41,420 bases of DNA from Chloroflexota bacterium (GTDB lineage Bacteria > Chloroflexota > Limnocylindria > Limnocylindrales > CSP1-4), in contig JAJZRG010000027.1 of NCBI GenBank assembly GCA_021802825.1, positions 1 to 41,420 on the forward strand, read 5' to 3'. The notes beneath the pieces were generated by a model. That model saw only the letters and a list, made by a program, of their open reading frames with translations. It searched no databases and was not told the origin of the DNA. This document shows positions 15,598 through 23,506 of this stretch, piece after piece. Every line of letters starts with the position of its first letter. Position 1 is the stretch's first letter. Position numbers and translations under genes: made by a program.

Positions 15598-16946
15598 GGC
15601 CGCTGCACGTCTACCCCGACGCGACCATCATCGAGCCCGATGTACCCCGCCGGTCGCGGCTGTACAACCTCGCGCCCCGTGCCGTTGGGACGCCGCTAGG
15701 AGAGGCCCTCGCGAGCTACGGCCTGCGCCTCGCGGAAGCCCACAGTCTGCCCTTCGGTGCCCTGATTGCCGAGGAGGTCGCGCCGCTGATGTCGAGCGCT
15801 GCGAGGCGGCCTGCCGAGGTCGGGGAAATCCTCGCGTCGGGAGCCGCGTCCATGGTGATCGGGGAGTTGGGCCGCCGCTGGTGCGGCACGCTCAGCGCGC
15901 TCACCACCGTGGCACTGGAGCCTCTCACCCTGCTGAAGTGGGAGGAGGTCCTGTCCCGACGGCACCTCGTCCATGAGTCGCTTAGGTTCTGCCCGGAGTG
16001 CCTCGACGCGTTCGGTGCCGAGCCATACGAGCCGCTCGCGTGGTCGCTGCGCCGCGTTACGGCGTGCCCGGTACATGCCCGGATGCTCGTCGACCGCTGC
16101 CCCGCGTGCGGGCTGAGGCAGAGGTCCATCAGGTATCGGGCGGTCCCTGGCGCCTGCCGGGGCTGCCGGGCGCCGCTGCGCACCGCGACGCCCGGCGGCC
16201 CGGCGCCGGACTGGGACCGCTGGTCGAGCGCGAGCCTGTCGGGCCTCGTCTCGGCATCGGGCGCGAGCAGGCCCACCGCCGCCGAACTCCCCAGGGCGAT
16301 CGAGGCCGCGATCCAAGCCACAGGGGGCAGCCGCACCCGGTTGGCCAACCTCATTGGCTTGTCGTCCACGGGTGCGGTCGCCCTGTGGCTCTCCGGCTCG
16401 ATCCGACCCTCGGTCGACATCCTGATGCGCGTCTGTGCCGTCGGCAAATGGGACCTCGCCGCATTCCTGGACGGCCGGCTCGTCGGCGTTGGCTGGGCGC
16501 CAGACCCCGCCGACATTCCGAGCCGACCAAAGCGTCGCGAGATCGACTGGAGCCGCCTCACGCGGCAGGCTGACAGGGCTCTGCGCACGGACGGCGTGGT
16601 CCCGAGCGTGCCGGCGCTCGCCGCCCGGCTGGGGGTGTCCGAGAGCAGCCTCGAGGCTTCGGCGCCAAAGCTCGTGGCACGGGCGGTTGCTGCACGCCGA
16701 ACATGGATCGGGCGCCAGGCGACCGCCCGGCGCGACGGCGCTCGCGCCATCATCGACGAGGCCGTCGCGAGCCTAGTCCGGGATGGGGTGGCTCCATCAG
16801 CGCGTCGCGTCCAGACGGCGCTGCCGAAGCCGTTGAGCCTTCGGGAGCCGGCACTGAAAGAAGCCTGGATCGCGGCAATGGCGCGCAACGGACTCGGGGC
16901 CTGCCCTCGCGGGCCTGCGTGCGGTCGGCGCCCGACGACCACCTAG
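15594..16946 (+). CDS. tniQ: TniQ/TnsD-family target-selection protein
   Basis: Begins at a GTG overlapping the tnsC stop and encodes 450 residues. The N-terminal TniQ domain contains a typical zinc-binding region: FCPECLDAFG at ~132-141, CPVHARMLVDRCPACGLRQR at ~157-176, and CRGCRAPLRT after that. The C-terminal half carries two helix-turn-helix-like segments (TRLANLIGLSSTGAVALWLS; PSVPALAARLGVSESSLEAS), so the protein probably recognises a specific DNA target as TnsD does, rather than only bridging to a CRISPR complex. It is longer than the short TniQ of CRISPR-associated transposons. It is the last gene of the module. Confidence 0.9.
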   Translation: MRPLHVYPDATIIEPDVPRRSRLYNLAPRAVGTPLGEALASYGLRLAEAHSLPFGALIAEEVAPLMSSAARRPAEVGEILASGAASMVIGELGRRWCGTLSALTTVALEPLTLLKWEEVLSRRHLVHESLRFCPECLDAFGAEPYEPLAWSLRRVTACPVHARMLVDRCPACGLRQRSIRYRAVPGACRGCRAPLRTATPGGPAPDWDRWSSASLSGLVSASGASRPTAAELPRAIEAAIQATGGSRTRLANLIGLSSTGAVALWLSGSIRPSVDILMRVCAVGKWDLAAFLDGRLVGVGWAPDPADIPSRPKRREIDWSRLTRQADRALRTDGVVPSVPALAARLGVSESSLEASAPKLVARAVAARRTWIGRQATARRDGARAIIDEAVASLVRDGVAPSARRVQTALPKPLSLREPALKEAWIAAMARNGLGACPRGPACGRRPTTT

Positions 16947-16991
16947 GCGTGTGCGCCTACGCGCGGGCTATGCCCGAGCCGGCTCGGCAGT

Positions 16992-17007
16992 GTAGGGAAC
17001 CCCCTAC
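16992..17007. repeat. short inverted repeat after tniQ
   Basis: GTAGGG at 16992-16997 and CCCTAC at 17002-17007 are separated by four bases. The site lies 45 bases after the tniQ stop. It could be a weak transcription terminator hairpin, although no T-run follows, or part of a transposon end. The GGGAACCC core also occurs at 11281-11288 on the other side of the module. Confidence 0.35.
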
Positions 17008-17151
17008 TGCACAGAGGCGCCAGAGTTCAGTACGGTGGATCGCAAGGCGTGGGTCGGACAGCGACAACAGATGCCGACCGGATCCGAGCATTGATCTGGG
17101 TGTGGATCAGAACAGCCGCGAACGCACCGACAACTGATCAGGTGTCGCCTC

Positions 17152-17544
17152 ATGCGAGGTCACACGAGGCGTCTCGTCGGCTTGGTGGTGACGACCAGTC
17201 TGTCGACGTCCGACATCGACGTCATGCGGGGTGACTCAGATAGCCTCTGCGCCGCGCTTTACACCTGGGCATGTACCGCCATCTATGCAGACACCGCGAG
17301 CGGCAGCCACACCCTCTACTACGCGGAGACGATCTTCTCAGACCAGGTGACGTGGAATCACAGCCTCACCTACAACACCTTCGTGGCGGATTCTCGAAAG
17401 GTGACCACCCACGAGATGGGCCATGTCGAAGCGCTTGGACACACGGGATTCACCGCCGTGATGCATACCGGGGCCGAATCGTTCTACAAGCCGCAGTCAA
17501 ACGACATTGACGGAATCCAGGCAATCTATGGGGCTTACCCGTGA
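17152..17544 (+). CDS. short matrixin-like (M10) metalloprotease
   Basis: A 130-residue protein whose C-terminal half carries the metzincin zinc motif HEMGHVEALGH followed by a Met-turn candidate (FTAVMHTG) and a family-like tail (QSNDIDGIQAIYGAYP). The N-terminus (MRGHTRRLVGLVVTTSLSTS) resembles the start of a signal peptide but is short and runs straight into catalytic-domain sequence. The usual propeptide and the first strands of the domain seem to be missing. It may be a truncated, inactive relic or a minimal secreted protease. The stop overlaps the GTG of the next gene, so the two are coupled. Confidence 0.7.
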   Translation: MRGHTRRLVGLVVTTSLSTSDIDVMRGDSDSLCAALYTWACTAIYADTASGSHTLYYAETIFSDQVTWNHSLTYNTFVADSRKVTTHEMGHVEALGHTGFTAVMHTGAESFYKPQSNDIDGIQAIYGAYP

Positions 17545-18146
17545 ACCACACGCGACACCTCGTCGTCACGGCCGCCCTCACATTGCTGGTGGGAAGCGCG
17601 ACAGCGACCGCTCTCGCGTCCACCGGGCCCGACCCCCTTAAGCCCGTCCCGATCTCGGATCCGGCTTGCGTCACCCAGATGCTGGTTGCTGATGGTCCGT
17701 CGCCCGCGCTCGCCGACCTGGTCAATGCATCGTCCACAACGGGTATCGTGCAGGTCAAGGGAGTGGGCGATGCGCAGTGGACGACGGCCGACGGTCGGCG
17801 TCCGGCAAGCCTCAAGGGCACTCAGGCCGTCATTGCAAGGCCTGTGACTTTGACCACCCAGGAAGTGTGGAAGGGCTCCTCAGGCACCGCCACGACTGCC
17901 TGGACGGGTCTTCTGGTCGGCGGGACAGTCGGGTGCGACACGACTCTTGTCGGTTCTCAACCTGAAGTGACCCCGGGTGTCTACGTGGCAATGACCATCG
18001 AGCGGTCCTCGCCCGGAGCCGCGACTGCTGGCCCGACAGTCATCGCCGAACTCTGGCCCGTCGCTGATGGCGAGGTCAAGACGGACCTCTTTGGAAGCAT
18101 CCCGCTCACCACTCTGCGCTCGAACGCCCTCGCGGCCGGGCAGTGA
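17541..18146 (+). CDS. secreted hypothetical protein
   Basis: A 201-residue protein starting at a GTG that overlaps the matrixin-like stop (GTGA). Residues 1-27 form a signal peptide (VNHTRHLVVTAALTLLVGSA, then TATALA). The mature part is rich in beta-forming residues (AVIARPVTLTTQEVWKGSSG; GVYVAMTIERSSPGAATAGP) with two cysteines (ACVTQ and GCDTT) that may form a disulphide. No known motif. Coupling suggests co-export with the matrixin-like protein. A stem-loop follows the stop codon. Confidence 0.75.
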   Translation: MNHTRHLVVTAALTLLVGSATATALASTGPDPLKPVPISDPACVTQMLVADGPSPALADLVNASSTTGIVQVKGVGDAQWTTADGRRPASLKGTQAVIARPVTLTTQEVWKGSSGTATTAWTGLLVGGTVGCDTTLVGSQPEVTPGVYVAMTIERSSPGAATAGPTVIAELWPVADGEVKTDLFGSIPLTTLRSNALAAGQ

Positions 18147-18170
18147 TGTCGCGGGCCACCCCTTGATTGC

Positions 18171-18200
18171 GTGCCGGGCGAGCGTAAGCGGGCCCGGCAC
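18171..18200. terminator. stem-loop between convergent genes
   Basis: GTGCCGGGC (18171-18179) and GCCCGGCAC (18192-18200) can form a perfect nine-base-pair stem with a 12-base loop. It sits between the stop of the plus-strand gene at 18146 and the stop of the minus-strand gene at 18202, where a bidirectional terminator is expected. There is no U-tract, which is common in high-GC genomes. Confidence 0.5.
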
Positions 18201-18201
18201 G

Positions 18202-18900
18202 TCACCTCCCGCCGACCCACAGCACCGCGGTCACGACGACGCGGCGCGAGCAGTTGGCTCCGCAGGTTTGGCCGACGAGGTCGGAGTGCACCTGGAGCAC
18301 CGCAGGACGGCCCACAGGTAGGACGATGTCGCTGCTCGCATCCACGGCAAGGATCAGAGATGTGGTGTCGTTGGGTTTCGGATCGCCCGCGAGCCGAAGG
18401 AGATAGCCGCTCGGGCACTCCGAGGCGCAGTCTGCCGCGATGAAGACGACCCACCCAGCCGCCAGGAACGGCTGGTCCGAGCCGGCCGACGCCCGTGCAA
18501 TGGCCTCAGGCCCGTTGAGCACCGGTTGACCGCCTACCTCACTCGGGAACATCGCGGGGGAGGCGTCAGCGATACCGCTCCTCGACGGATTGGGGGCTGT
18601 GGGCGCCGCGAGTGTGGAGGCCGCAGGCGTGCCCGGAGTCCGAAACGCGGCGTGCGACGCCGCCGTCGGGGCGCTTGCCGCGGCGGCCCCTGAGTGCTCC
18701 GCGGGCGCCGACCGCCCTTGGGCGGCGACAGCGACAAGTATCAACAGCATCGTGACGACGAGCAAGCCTGACGGTAAGCCGGACTTCGCTGAGACCCGCT
18801 TCGCGGAGGACGCCAAGTCATGCTGCGCTCGCGCCACCTCCAGCTCGTGCAGCCGATGAAGCGCGTGCTCGATCAGCGCGTCTTCCTGAGAATCATCCAT
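18202..18900 (-). CDS. single-span membrane protein, probable anti-sigma partner
   Basis: A 232-residue protein whose ATG (18900) overlaps the stop of the ECF sigma factor gene by eight bases. Residues 1-45 are a charged cytoplasmic helix region (MDDSQEDALIEHALHRLHEL). One membrane helix follows (LPSGLLVVTMLLILVAVAAQ), then a Pro/Ala linker and an extracytoplasmic domain (~110-232) with paired cysteines (DCASECPSG; TCGANCSRR). The order, sigma gene then membrane protein, and the topology fit an anti-sigma factor. I see no ZAS zinc motif, so the call rests on context. Confidence 0.75.
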   Translation of the reverse strand: MDDSQEDALIEHALHRLHELEVARAQHDLASSAKRVSAKSGLPSGLLVVTMLLILVAVAAQGRSAPAEHSGAAAASAPTAASHAAFRTPGTPAASTLAAPTAPNPSRSGIADASPAMFPSEVGGQPVLNGPEAIARASAGSDQPFLAAGWVVFIAADCASECPSGYLLRLAGDPKPNDTTSLILAVDASSDIVLPVGRPAVLQVHSDLVGQTCGANCSRRVVVTAVLWVGGR

Positions 18901-19414
18901 CGAGGGCCTCCCTGAGTCGTCGCAGGCCCTGCCGAACCTGCGTCTTGACCGTGTTCTCGCTGGTGCCGAGTGCCAGCGCCGTGTCACGCACGGTGAGATC
19001 CGCCATGTAACGAAGGACGACCGCTGAGCGCATCCGACGCGGAAGACGTTCCAGCGCGTCTCGCAGCTCGACCATCTGTGAGTGGTCCGGGGCCGACACC
19101 GTTGGGCCACGCGCCGGCACGGCGAAGTCGCGGAAGCGTCGGCTCAACCGCCAAGACTCGCGCACCTCGATGGACACGAGCCAAGGCCACAGCTTCTGCG
19201 GATCACGGAGTTGAGCGCGGCGCCGCAAAGCGATCTCGATCGTCGCCTGGACGATGTCCTCCGGATCCCTGGCACGGAGTGACCGCGCGATGGCCAGAAG
19301 GCGCGGTCGCATCCCGACGATTGCGTCCTCGTAGTCTGCGACGGCGGCCTGTCGATCGGTACTCGGTCGACCCGCTTGAGCCGTACCTTCGATCCTCTCG
19401 TAGCTGGTCAACAC
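18893..19414 (-). CDS. ECF sigma factor
   Basis: A 173-residue sigma-70 family protein with region 2 (RPRLLAIARSLRARDPEDIV, then QATIEIALRRR and LWPWLVSIEVRESWRLSRRF) and region 4 (LRDALERLPRRMRSAVVLRY, then DLTVRDTALALGTSENTVKT). The start given is a GTG; a TTG one codon later is equally possible because AAGGAA directly adjoins the GTG. It would direct RNA polymerase to a regulon that usually includes its own operon. The membrane protein overlapping its 3' end is the likely anti-sigma factor. Confidence 0.9.
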   Translation of the reverse strand: MLTSYERIEGTAQAGRPSTDRQAAVADYEDAIVGMRPRLLAIARSLRARDPEDIVQATIEIALRRRAQLRDPQKLWPWLVSIEVRESWRLSRRFRDFAVPARGPTVSAPDHSQMVELRDALERLPRRMRSAVVLRYMADLTVRDTALALGTSENTVKTQVRQGLRRLREALDG

Positions 19415-20033
19415 TTCCTTCGGTCACTGGGGCGACCTATCGCTGTCGCCACCTGATAGAGACTGCTGAGGTGCGATTCGGGTGATCGAGCCTCGCAAGC
19501 CTAGGAAGGGTGCTGGCGTTCGGGACCGAGTCGGCCCACCATCGCTGTGAGTTAGGGCGAACTTCGACCGCCGTCGGGTCGTGTGGCCTCCCGGACCCCC
19601 AGTTGTCCAGGACAAGGAGCAACCCCCGCGCCCCGCGCCCTCCCCACGGTCGCCGCGCCTCCCGGACGTCAATGCCCCAGGGCCATCGCGACCCCTTGTA
19701 CGTTCTCGTCGCGTTCCTGTGGCCAGAGCAGCCCGGCATGCCGGGCCTGGGCAGCAGTGGCGCAGTTTGGGCTGGGCGCGTGCGGGCGGTGATGATGCAG
19801 CAATCCGCTCTCGCACAAGTGAGCCGCCGCCTCTGCCTCCAGTTCGCGGAGTCTACGTCGTCACGTGGAGCCACGGCGACGCGGCCGGGCTTTGCTGAAG
19901 AACGCCGACGGCGCCCGCTCACGGAGTGGCTCGGGCGGGCCATGCCAGCCGCCGACATGCGCGCCTCGTAAGCTGGAGTGGTGTCCGCTCGCCGAGGTGC
20001 CACCGCCTCCTCCTGCCCGGCGGCCGGGACAGC

Positions 20034-20158
20034 CAGCACAAGACATGTACCGGGTCGAGGGAGACCTCGTCGACGCCTCGGCAGTCATGCCGGCCGTTGC
20101 CGGCGCAGTCGGCAAGGCGGCGGTGATGCGGGCTCGTGCAGGGTTCCCAGCGACGGCC
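20034..20158 (+). repeat. diverged direct repeat, copy A (coding relic)
   Basis: This copy reads MYRVEGDLVDASAVMPAVAG, then AVGKAAVMRARAGFPAT. It aligns over about 125 bases with copy B at 20420-20545, at roughly 70% identity by eye. Differences fall largely in third positions, suggesting that both derive from a gene under past selection. It stops soon after at 20170. The function of the parent gene is unknown. Confidence 0.5.
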
Positions 20159-20419
20159 GCGAACCGCTCCTGACGCTGCCCCTCCTGCTCGCTGCCGAGC
20201 AGCCCAAGACGCATCTCGGCACTCGGGTCCGCGAGGTGGAGCCGCGACATCTCATCGAACGCGCGGAGCACGGTGAGCAGTTAGAGCCACGCCAACTCCA
20301 CGCCCGCGACCGCTCTCGAGGGTCGCCGGGCAACGATCGACACGATGCTCGGGCTGGTCCGGCCGTGCAAGGCCAAGGGGTGGGACCTGCGCGACCCTGG
20401 CGTCGGCGGTCGGCACGGT

Positions 20420-20545
20420 CAGCACAGGATCATGTACACCGTCGAACGGGAACCTCGACGACGCCCCGGAGGTGGTCCCAGCCATCGCGGCCGCGGTCGG
20501 CCGGGCGGGCGTGATGCGAGCCTGTGCGACCTTCCCGGCCACCAA
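20420..20545 (+). repeat. diverged direct repeat, copy B (coding relic with frameshift)
   Basis: Upstream (from 20345) the frame reads MLGLVRPCKAKGWDLRDPGV and MYTVE. After a single-base shift near 20446 the next frame gives NGNLDDAPEVVPAIAAAVGR, AGVMRACATFPATNEQKAEF and GAFCEGNGIRPI before a stop at about 20600. It extends further at the 3' end than copy A. The shift makes the gene non-functional unless frameshifting occurs. Confidence 0.5.
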
Positions 20546-21121
20546 CGAGCAGAAGGCTGAGTTCGGGGCTTTCTGCGAGGGCAATGGGATCCGGCCGATC
20601 TAGGTCCGCTCCCGCTGCGCCAGGCGGCAGGTCAGCCATCCCACGTCCAGACTTGCGCAATTCACCGGTGAAGTGGCGAATCCGAGCTTGGAGAGCACGA
20701 CGTGAGCACTGCGCCACTGGATGATCAGCATTTCCTAGCACCTAGAGGAGGGCCGCCCTGGCGATCCGACACTCTCGGTCCAGCCTGGCACGCGCGACGT
20801 GCACCGAACAGGGGGCGAGAACGCTAGGAATTGCTGCGAGCGCACTCTGGAAGATGCCGGATAGTGACATTGAGTGTTGTCGAACAGACAACGGACGAAG
20901 CCGTTCGGACACGAGTTGCGTCCATCCGAAACCGGCCACCTGTTCAGTCACCACGTTGTGTTCGCCAGCCCCCAACGACCGAGTGGCGCGCCACTATCGA
21001 ACTCGTCCGCCATGCCAGATCCAGTCCAGCCACATGTCGTCCTCGCGGGCGAGGGTGAGACCCGTCGGCGGTCCCGCAAGGATCTTCGCCCGCGCCGAGA
21101 CCACCAATGGTGGGGCAATGC

Positions 21122-21787
21122 CTACAAGCGGGCCAGGATCTCGCTCCGCTTCGCGGTGTACTCGCCGTCGGTGATCAGGCCCTGATCGCGAAGGTCCTGC
21201 AAGTGACGGAGCGCGTCCGCCGCGTGCGTGGGCTGCGGACCAGGCGCGATGCCAGCCGACAGCGGGGCAGATGTCCTGCTCGTCCCCGCCAATGCCTCCG
21301 AGACGCGGTTGGCGAACTCGACGGTGCGCCCGCGCTCGAAGACGGACACCGGGAACCGGATTGCGCCGCCACCGCTGTTCATGACCTCGATCGCCTGCTT
21401 CGGCGCACCGATGATCGCCGCGAGTCCGAGGACGAGCAGGATGACCCCGAGCCAGGCGGCGTTAGGAATGCTGAGCGCGGCGAGCCCGAACAAGACCGCG
21501 AAAGAGCCAATGATCACACCCATGATGTCGAACCGCGTTCCGGCACTGACGCCGGCGATGTTCTCGATCGGGTAGGCGGAACGTCCGGTACCGATCGGGA
21601 TCAGCCCCACGAGCGTGTTCGGCCGCATCGCATACAGCCGTCGGTTCGTCAGGACGAGATCGGTGTGCAGGTAGAAGGCGATCGTGCTGTACATGAACCG
21701 ATCGCTCAGCACAGGCGTCTCGCCAGGCGCGAGTTGAGCCCCGCCCGGCAGACGTGCGAGGCCTTCCCCTGCGGCGCTAGTCGCCAT
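21122..21787 (-). CDS. bacterial-PH-like membrane protein with C-terminal SHOCT domain
   Basis: A 221-residue protein with a strong GAGGAGG ribosome binding site. Residues ~20-75 resemble a bacterial PH-like/GRAM-type strand region (FYLHTDLVLTNRRLYAMRPN). Two adjacent membrane helices follow (IMGVIIGSFAVLFGLAALSI and WLGVILLVLGLAAIIGA). A second half of the PH-like domain (IRFPVSVFERGRTVEFANRV) comes next, and the last ~32 residues are a SHOCT domain (ALRHLQDLRDQGLITDGEYT). Such proteins sit in the membrane; their roles are poorly known. It is divergent from the gene at 21944. Confidence 0.85.
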   Translation of the reverse strand: MATSAAGEGLARLPGGAQLAPGETPVLSDRFMYSTIAFYLHTDLVLTNRRLYAMRPNTLVGLIPIGTGRSAYPIENIAGVSAGTRFDIMGVIIGSFAVLFGLAALSIPNAAWLGVILLVLGLAAIIGAPKQAIEVMNSGGGAIRFPVSVFERGRTVEFANRVSEALAGTSRTSAPLSAGIAPGPQPTHAADALRHLQDLRDQGLITDGEYTAKRSEILARL

Positions 21788-21943
21788 CCCCCATCCTCCT
21801 CGGTCCGTTGAGATCGCCGCGATCGCGGACGTTCACTCAGCCATTCTGCTCCCTGCCGGAGCGCCTCGAAGGCTTCGTTGTCACAACTCGGGCGATGGCC
21901 GAACGCTCGCTGCGTTATCGTCGGCTCACTCGGGAGACGACAG

Positions 21944-22597
21944 ATGCCGACACGCATCAACTGGCGCGAGTCCGACGATCCGAATGATCCGTCGGGAACC
22001 CGTTTCGACGAGACCATCTACTCGGACGATCCTGGCGCGATCGCCGATCGGAGCCGCCGCTACCGACTGGGATTGCGCCACACGACTCACGGACGACGCC
22101 CGGATGGCACGTGCCGAGTCTGCGGCGAGCCATGGCCCTGCGCCACGCCCGGCAAGCAAGCCCGGATCCCCTACGGCCCCAATCATCCGTGGGGTCGGCC
22201 CGATCCATCGGCGCTCGAGAAGTCGCGAGGCTTCCTGGCTGACTGGCTGCGCGACGAGGACTACTTCGAGACGCAGGCGTCCATCGACTCGTTCGGTGCG
22301 CTCGCCGACCACGTCGCGACCATTCCGCTCGACGATCCGCGGGCCCGGTCAATCGCCCGGTACGTCGAGCCGCTCCCGGCCGACGAGGGTGATCGGATCG
22401 AGGGAGTGCTCTACCCGGACGGCGCTGCGGTTCGATACGTCGAGGAGACGGAATGGGGCGGCGACCCCGATGACTACGTTGAGGCGTTCCTGGAAGCGCT
22501 CCGGCAGGACTTCACGGCCTGGTCGGACCTAGTCCGACGCGATGGCGAGGCCGCCGCCTGGCCGGCCAGCGGTCTCCCCACCGACGCCACCGAGTGA
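21944..22597 (+). CDS. hypothetical protein with a possible zinc site
   Basis: A 217-residue soluble protein starting at the ATG at 21944 (GGGAG upstream); the earlier in-frame GTG has no signal. It is acidic and has a small cysteine cluster, GTCRVCGEPWPC, around residues 50-65 that may bind zinc. The rest is helical (LEKSRGFLADWLRDEDYFET; DDYVEAFLEALRQDFTAWSD). I do not recognise the family. It converges on the JAMM protease gene with a 21-base gap. Confidence 0.7.
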   Translation: MPTRINWRESDDPNDPSGTRFDETIYSDDPGAIADRSRRYRLGLRHTTHGRRPDGTCRVCGEPWPCATPGKQARIPYGPNHPWGRPDPSALEKSRGFLADWLRDEDYFETQASIDSFGALADHVATIPLDDPRARSIARYVEPLPADEGDRIEGVLYPDGAAVRYVEETEWGGDPDDYVEAFLEALRQDFTAWSDLVRRDGEAAAWPASGLPTDATE

Positions 22598-22618
22598 GGC
22601 GGCGCTCGAGGCCAGAGA

Positions 22619-23107
22619 TCACACAGGCTCAAACGCTCGTAGCCGCGCGGGTCCAACAGCAAGCCGCCATCGCCAATGGGGCTTCACGGTCCACGCCGTC
22701 AGTTGCCATCTCTCCCGTTCGCCCATGATGAGCATGAACGGGCGTGCGCACCGTGCTTCCGGGTCGCGGGCGATCCGGCGGAGCGTGCCCTTGTCGTTCC
22801 GGGACGGGACCGCGGCCGCGCCGGGATGCGTGTGCCAGTCGCCCAGATATTCGATGCGTCGGCCGCTCCGCTCGTACTCGTCCGCCAGACGCGCTTCCTG
22901 ATAGGCGGCATCTGGCGCGAAGCCCGTCGGCCAATGCCGCGCGTCCGGGCCTGGGCCGATCACCTCCGTGAGCACAGCCTCCGTGTCATTCGCCCAATAA
23001 CCCAAGAGCAAGCCGCCAGTCTCGTCCGGCTTGTGCTCCTCCGCCTGCTCGTGCATCTGAGCAACGGTGTCTTCCCCTACCCACAGCAAGGGCGATGCGT
23101 ACGTCAC
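22619..23107 (-). CDS. JAB1/MPN (JAMM) family metalloprotease
   Basis: A 162-residue prokaryotic JAB domain protein. The catalytic Glu is in ETGGLLLGYW, and the zinc motif is DWHTHPGAAAVPSRNDK (H-x-H, then Ser and Asp). The region IGPGPDARHWPTGFAPDAAY is typical of JAMM proteins found beside E1-like genes. These proteases trim or remove ubiquitin-like modifiers or, in CBASS, deconjugate the cyclase. I start at the GTG at 23107 because it overlaps the stop of the E1-like reading frame in a GTGA arrangement. The partner E1-like gene is broken, so this protein may now lack its pathway. Confidence 0.88.
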   Translation of the reverse strand: MTYASPLLWVGEDTVAQMHEQAEEHKPDETGGLLLGYWANDTEAVLTEVIGPGPDARHWPTGFAPDAAYQEARLADEYERSGRRIEYLGDWHTHPGAAAVPSRNDKGTLRRIARDPEARCARPFMLIMGERERWQLTAWTVKPHWRWRLAVGPARLRAFEPV

Positions 23108-23440
23108 GCGGCAAGCCGGCCGTGACGCGGACACTCTCTGTGGTGGCGGAGTGGGAAGGTGGTCCATTCCGGAGACGTGATCGTCCCGTCGCGTTGCCGT
23201 AGGTCCACGATCGCAACGTCCCATTCCGGGTCCGGGTAGCCGCCCGATGTGCCTCCCACCAGCGTCGATGTGACGAGCCGAGCGGCCAGGAGCCCGAACT
23301 CGGCGACATCGAAGCCAACGCCGGTGAACGTCGGGTCCGCGCATCCGAGCGGCTGCGTCAGGCCGTTGGGGTTATGAGCCGGCCCTCGGTGTGCACGTTC
23401 ACCTTTCCGGTGTCAACGCGCAACAGCCGTGAGAGGCACC
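23104..23440 (-). pseudogene. E1-like (ThiF-family) activating enzyme, truncated and frameshifted
   Basis: Only the C-terminal ~110 codons remain. One frame gives CLSRLLRVDTGKVNVHTEGR, then LITP. After a missing base in the G run at 23369-23372 (C run on the coding strand) the next frame continues as NGLTQPLGCADPTFTGVGFD, EFGLLAARLVTSTLVGGTSG, GYPDPEWDVAIVDLRQRDG and HHRECPRHGRLAA before a stop. This matches, from memory, the C-terminal part of E1/ThiF-type adenylyltransferases that pair with JAMM proteases. The ATP-binding and catalytic parts are absent; the break is near 23440, next to a lipoprotein gene. Its stop overlaps the start of the JAMM gene. Confidence 0.75.
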
Positions 23441-23506
23441 AACTTCGTTGCGCCCGCAATCTCCCCACAGTTTGAGAACCCCGTCGGCGCGGAGCGTGCA
23501 TGGGTT

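Larger units (their letters stand above)
11930..16946 (+). mobile_element. Tn7-like transposition module tnsAB-tnsC-tniQ (ends not defined)
   Basis: Three genes in one direction with overlapping starts and stops encode an endonuclease-transposase fusion, an AAA+ target regulator and a TniQ/TnsD-type target selector. This is the core machinery of a Tn7-like element. There is no second TniQ/TnsD gene, no tnsE-like gene and no cas gene or CRISPR array within the window. The end near tnsA should lie within 11168-11929. The other end could be just after 16946 or further right past cargo genes; I see no clear boundary. Confidence 0.8.
19415..21121. other. 1.7-kb stretch without an intact gene
   Basis: All long open frames here are Arg/Pro/Gly-rich and lack ribosome binding sites. 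The only protein-like pieces are two related fragments at 20034-20158 and 20420-20545 (listed separately). There is also a short minus-strand piece near 20150-20270 reading VLRAFDEMSRLHLADPSAEM. The stretch looks like decayed mobile or duplicated DNA. No RNA gene or promoter is obvious. Confidence 0.45.

Noticed and set aside
11264..16997. GGGAACCC on both sides of the tns module as transposon termini
   Set aside because: Only eight bases are shared, there is no TGT/ACA terminus or target duplication, and the orientation does not form clear inverted repeats.
19437..20039. 200-codon minus-strand open frame
   Set aside because: It is Arg/Gly/Pro-rich with no ribosome binding site and no recognisable structure, typical of chance frames in high-GC DNA.
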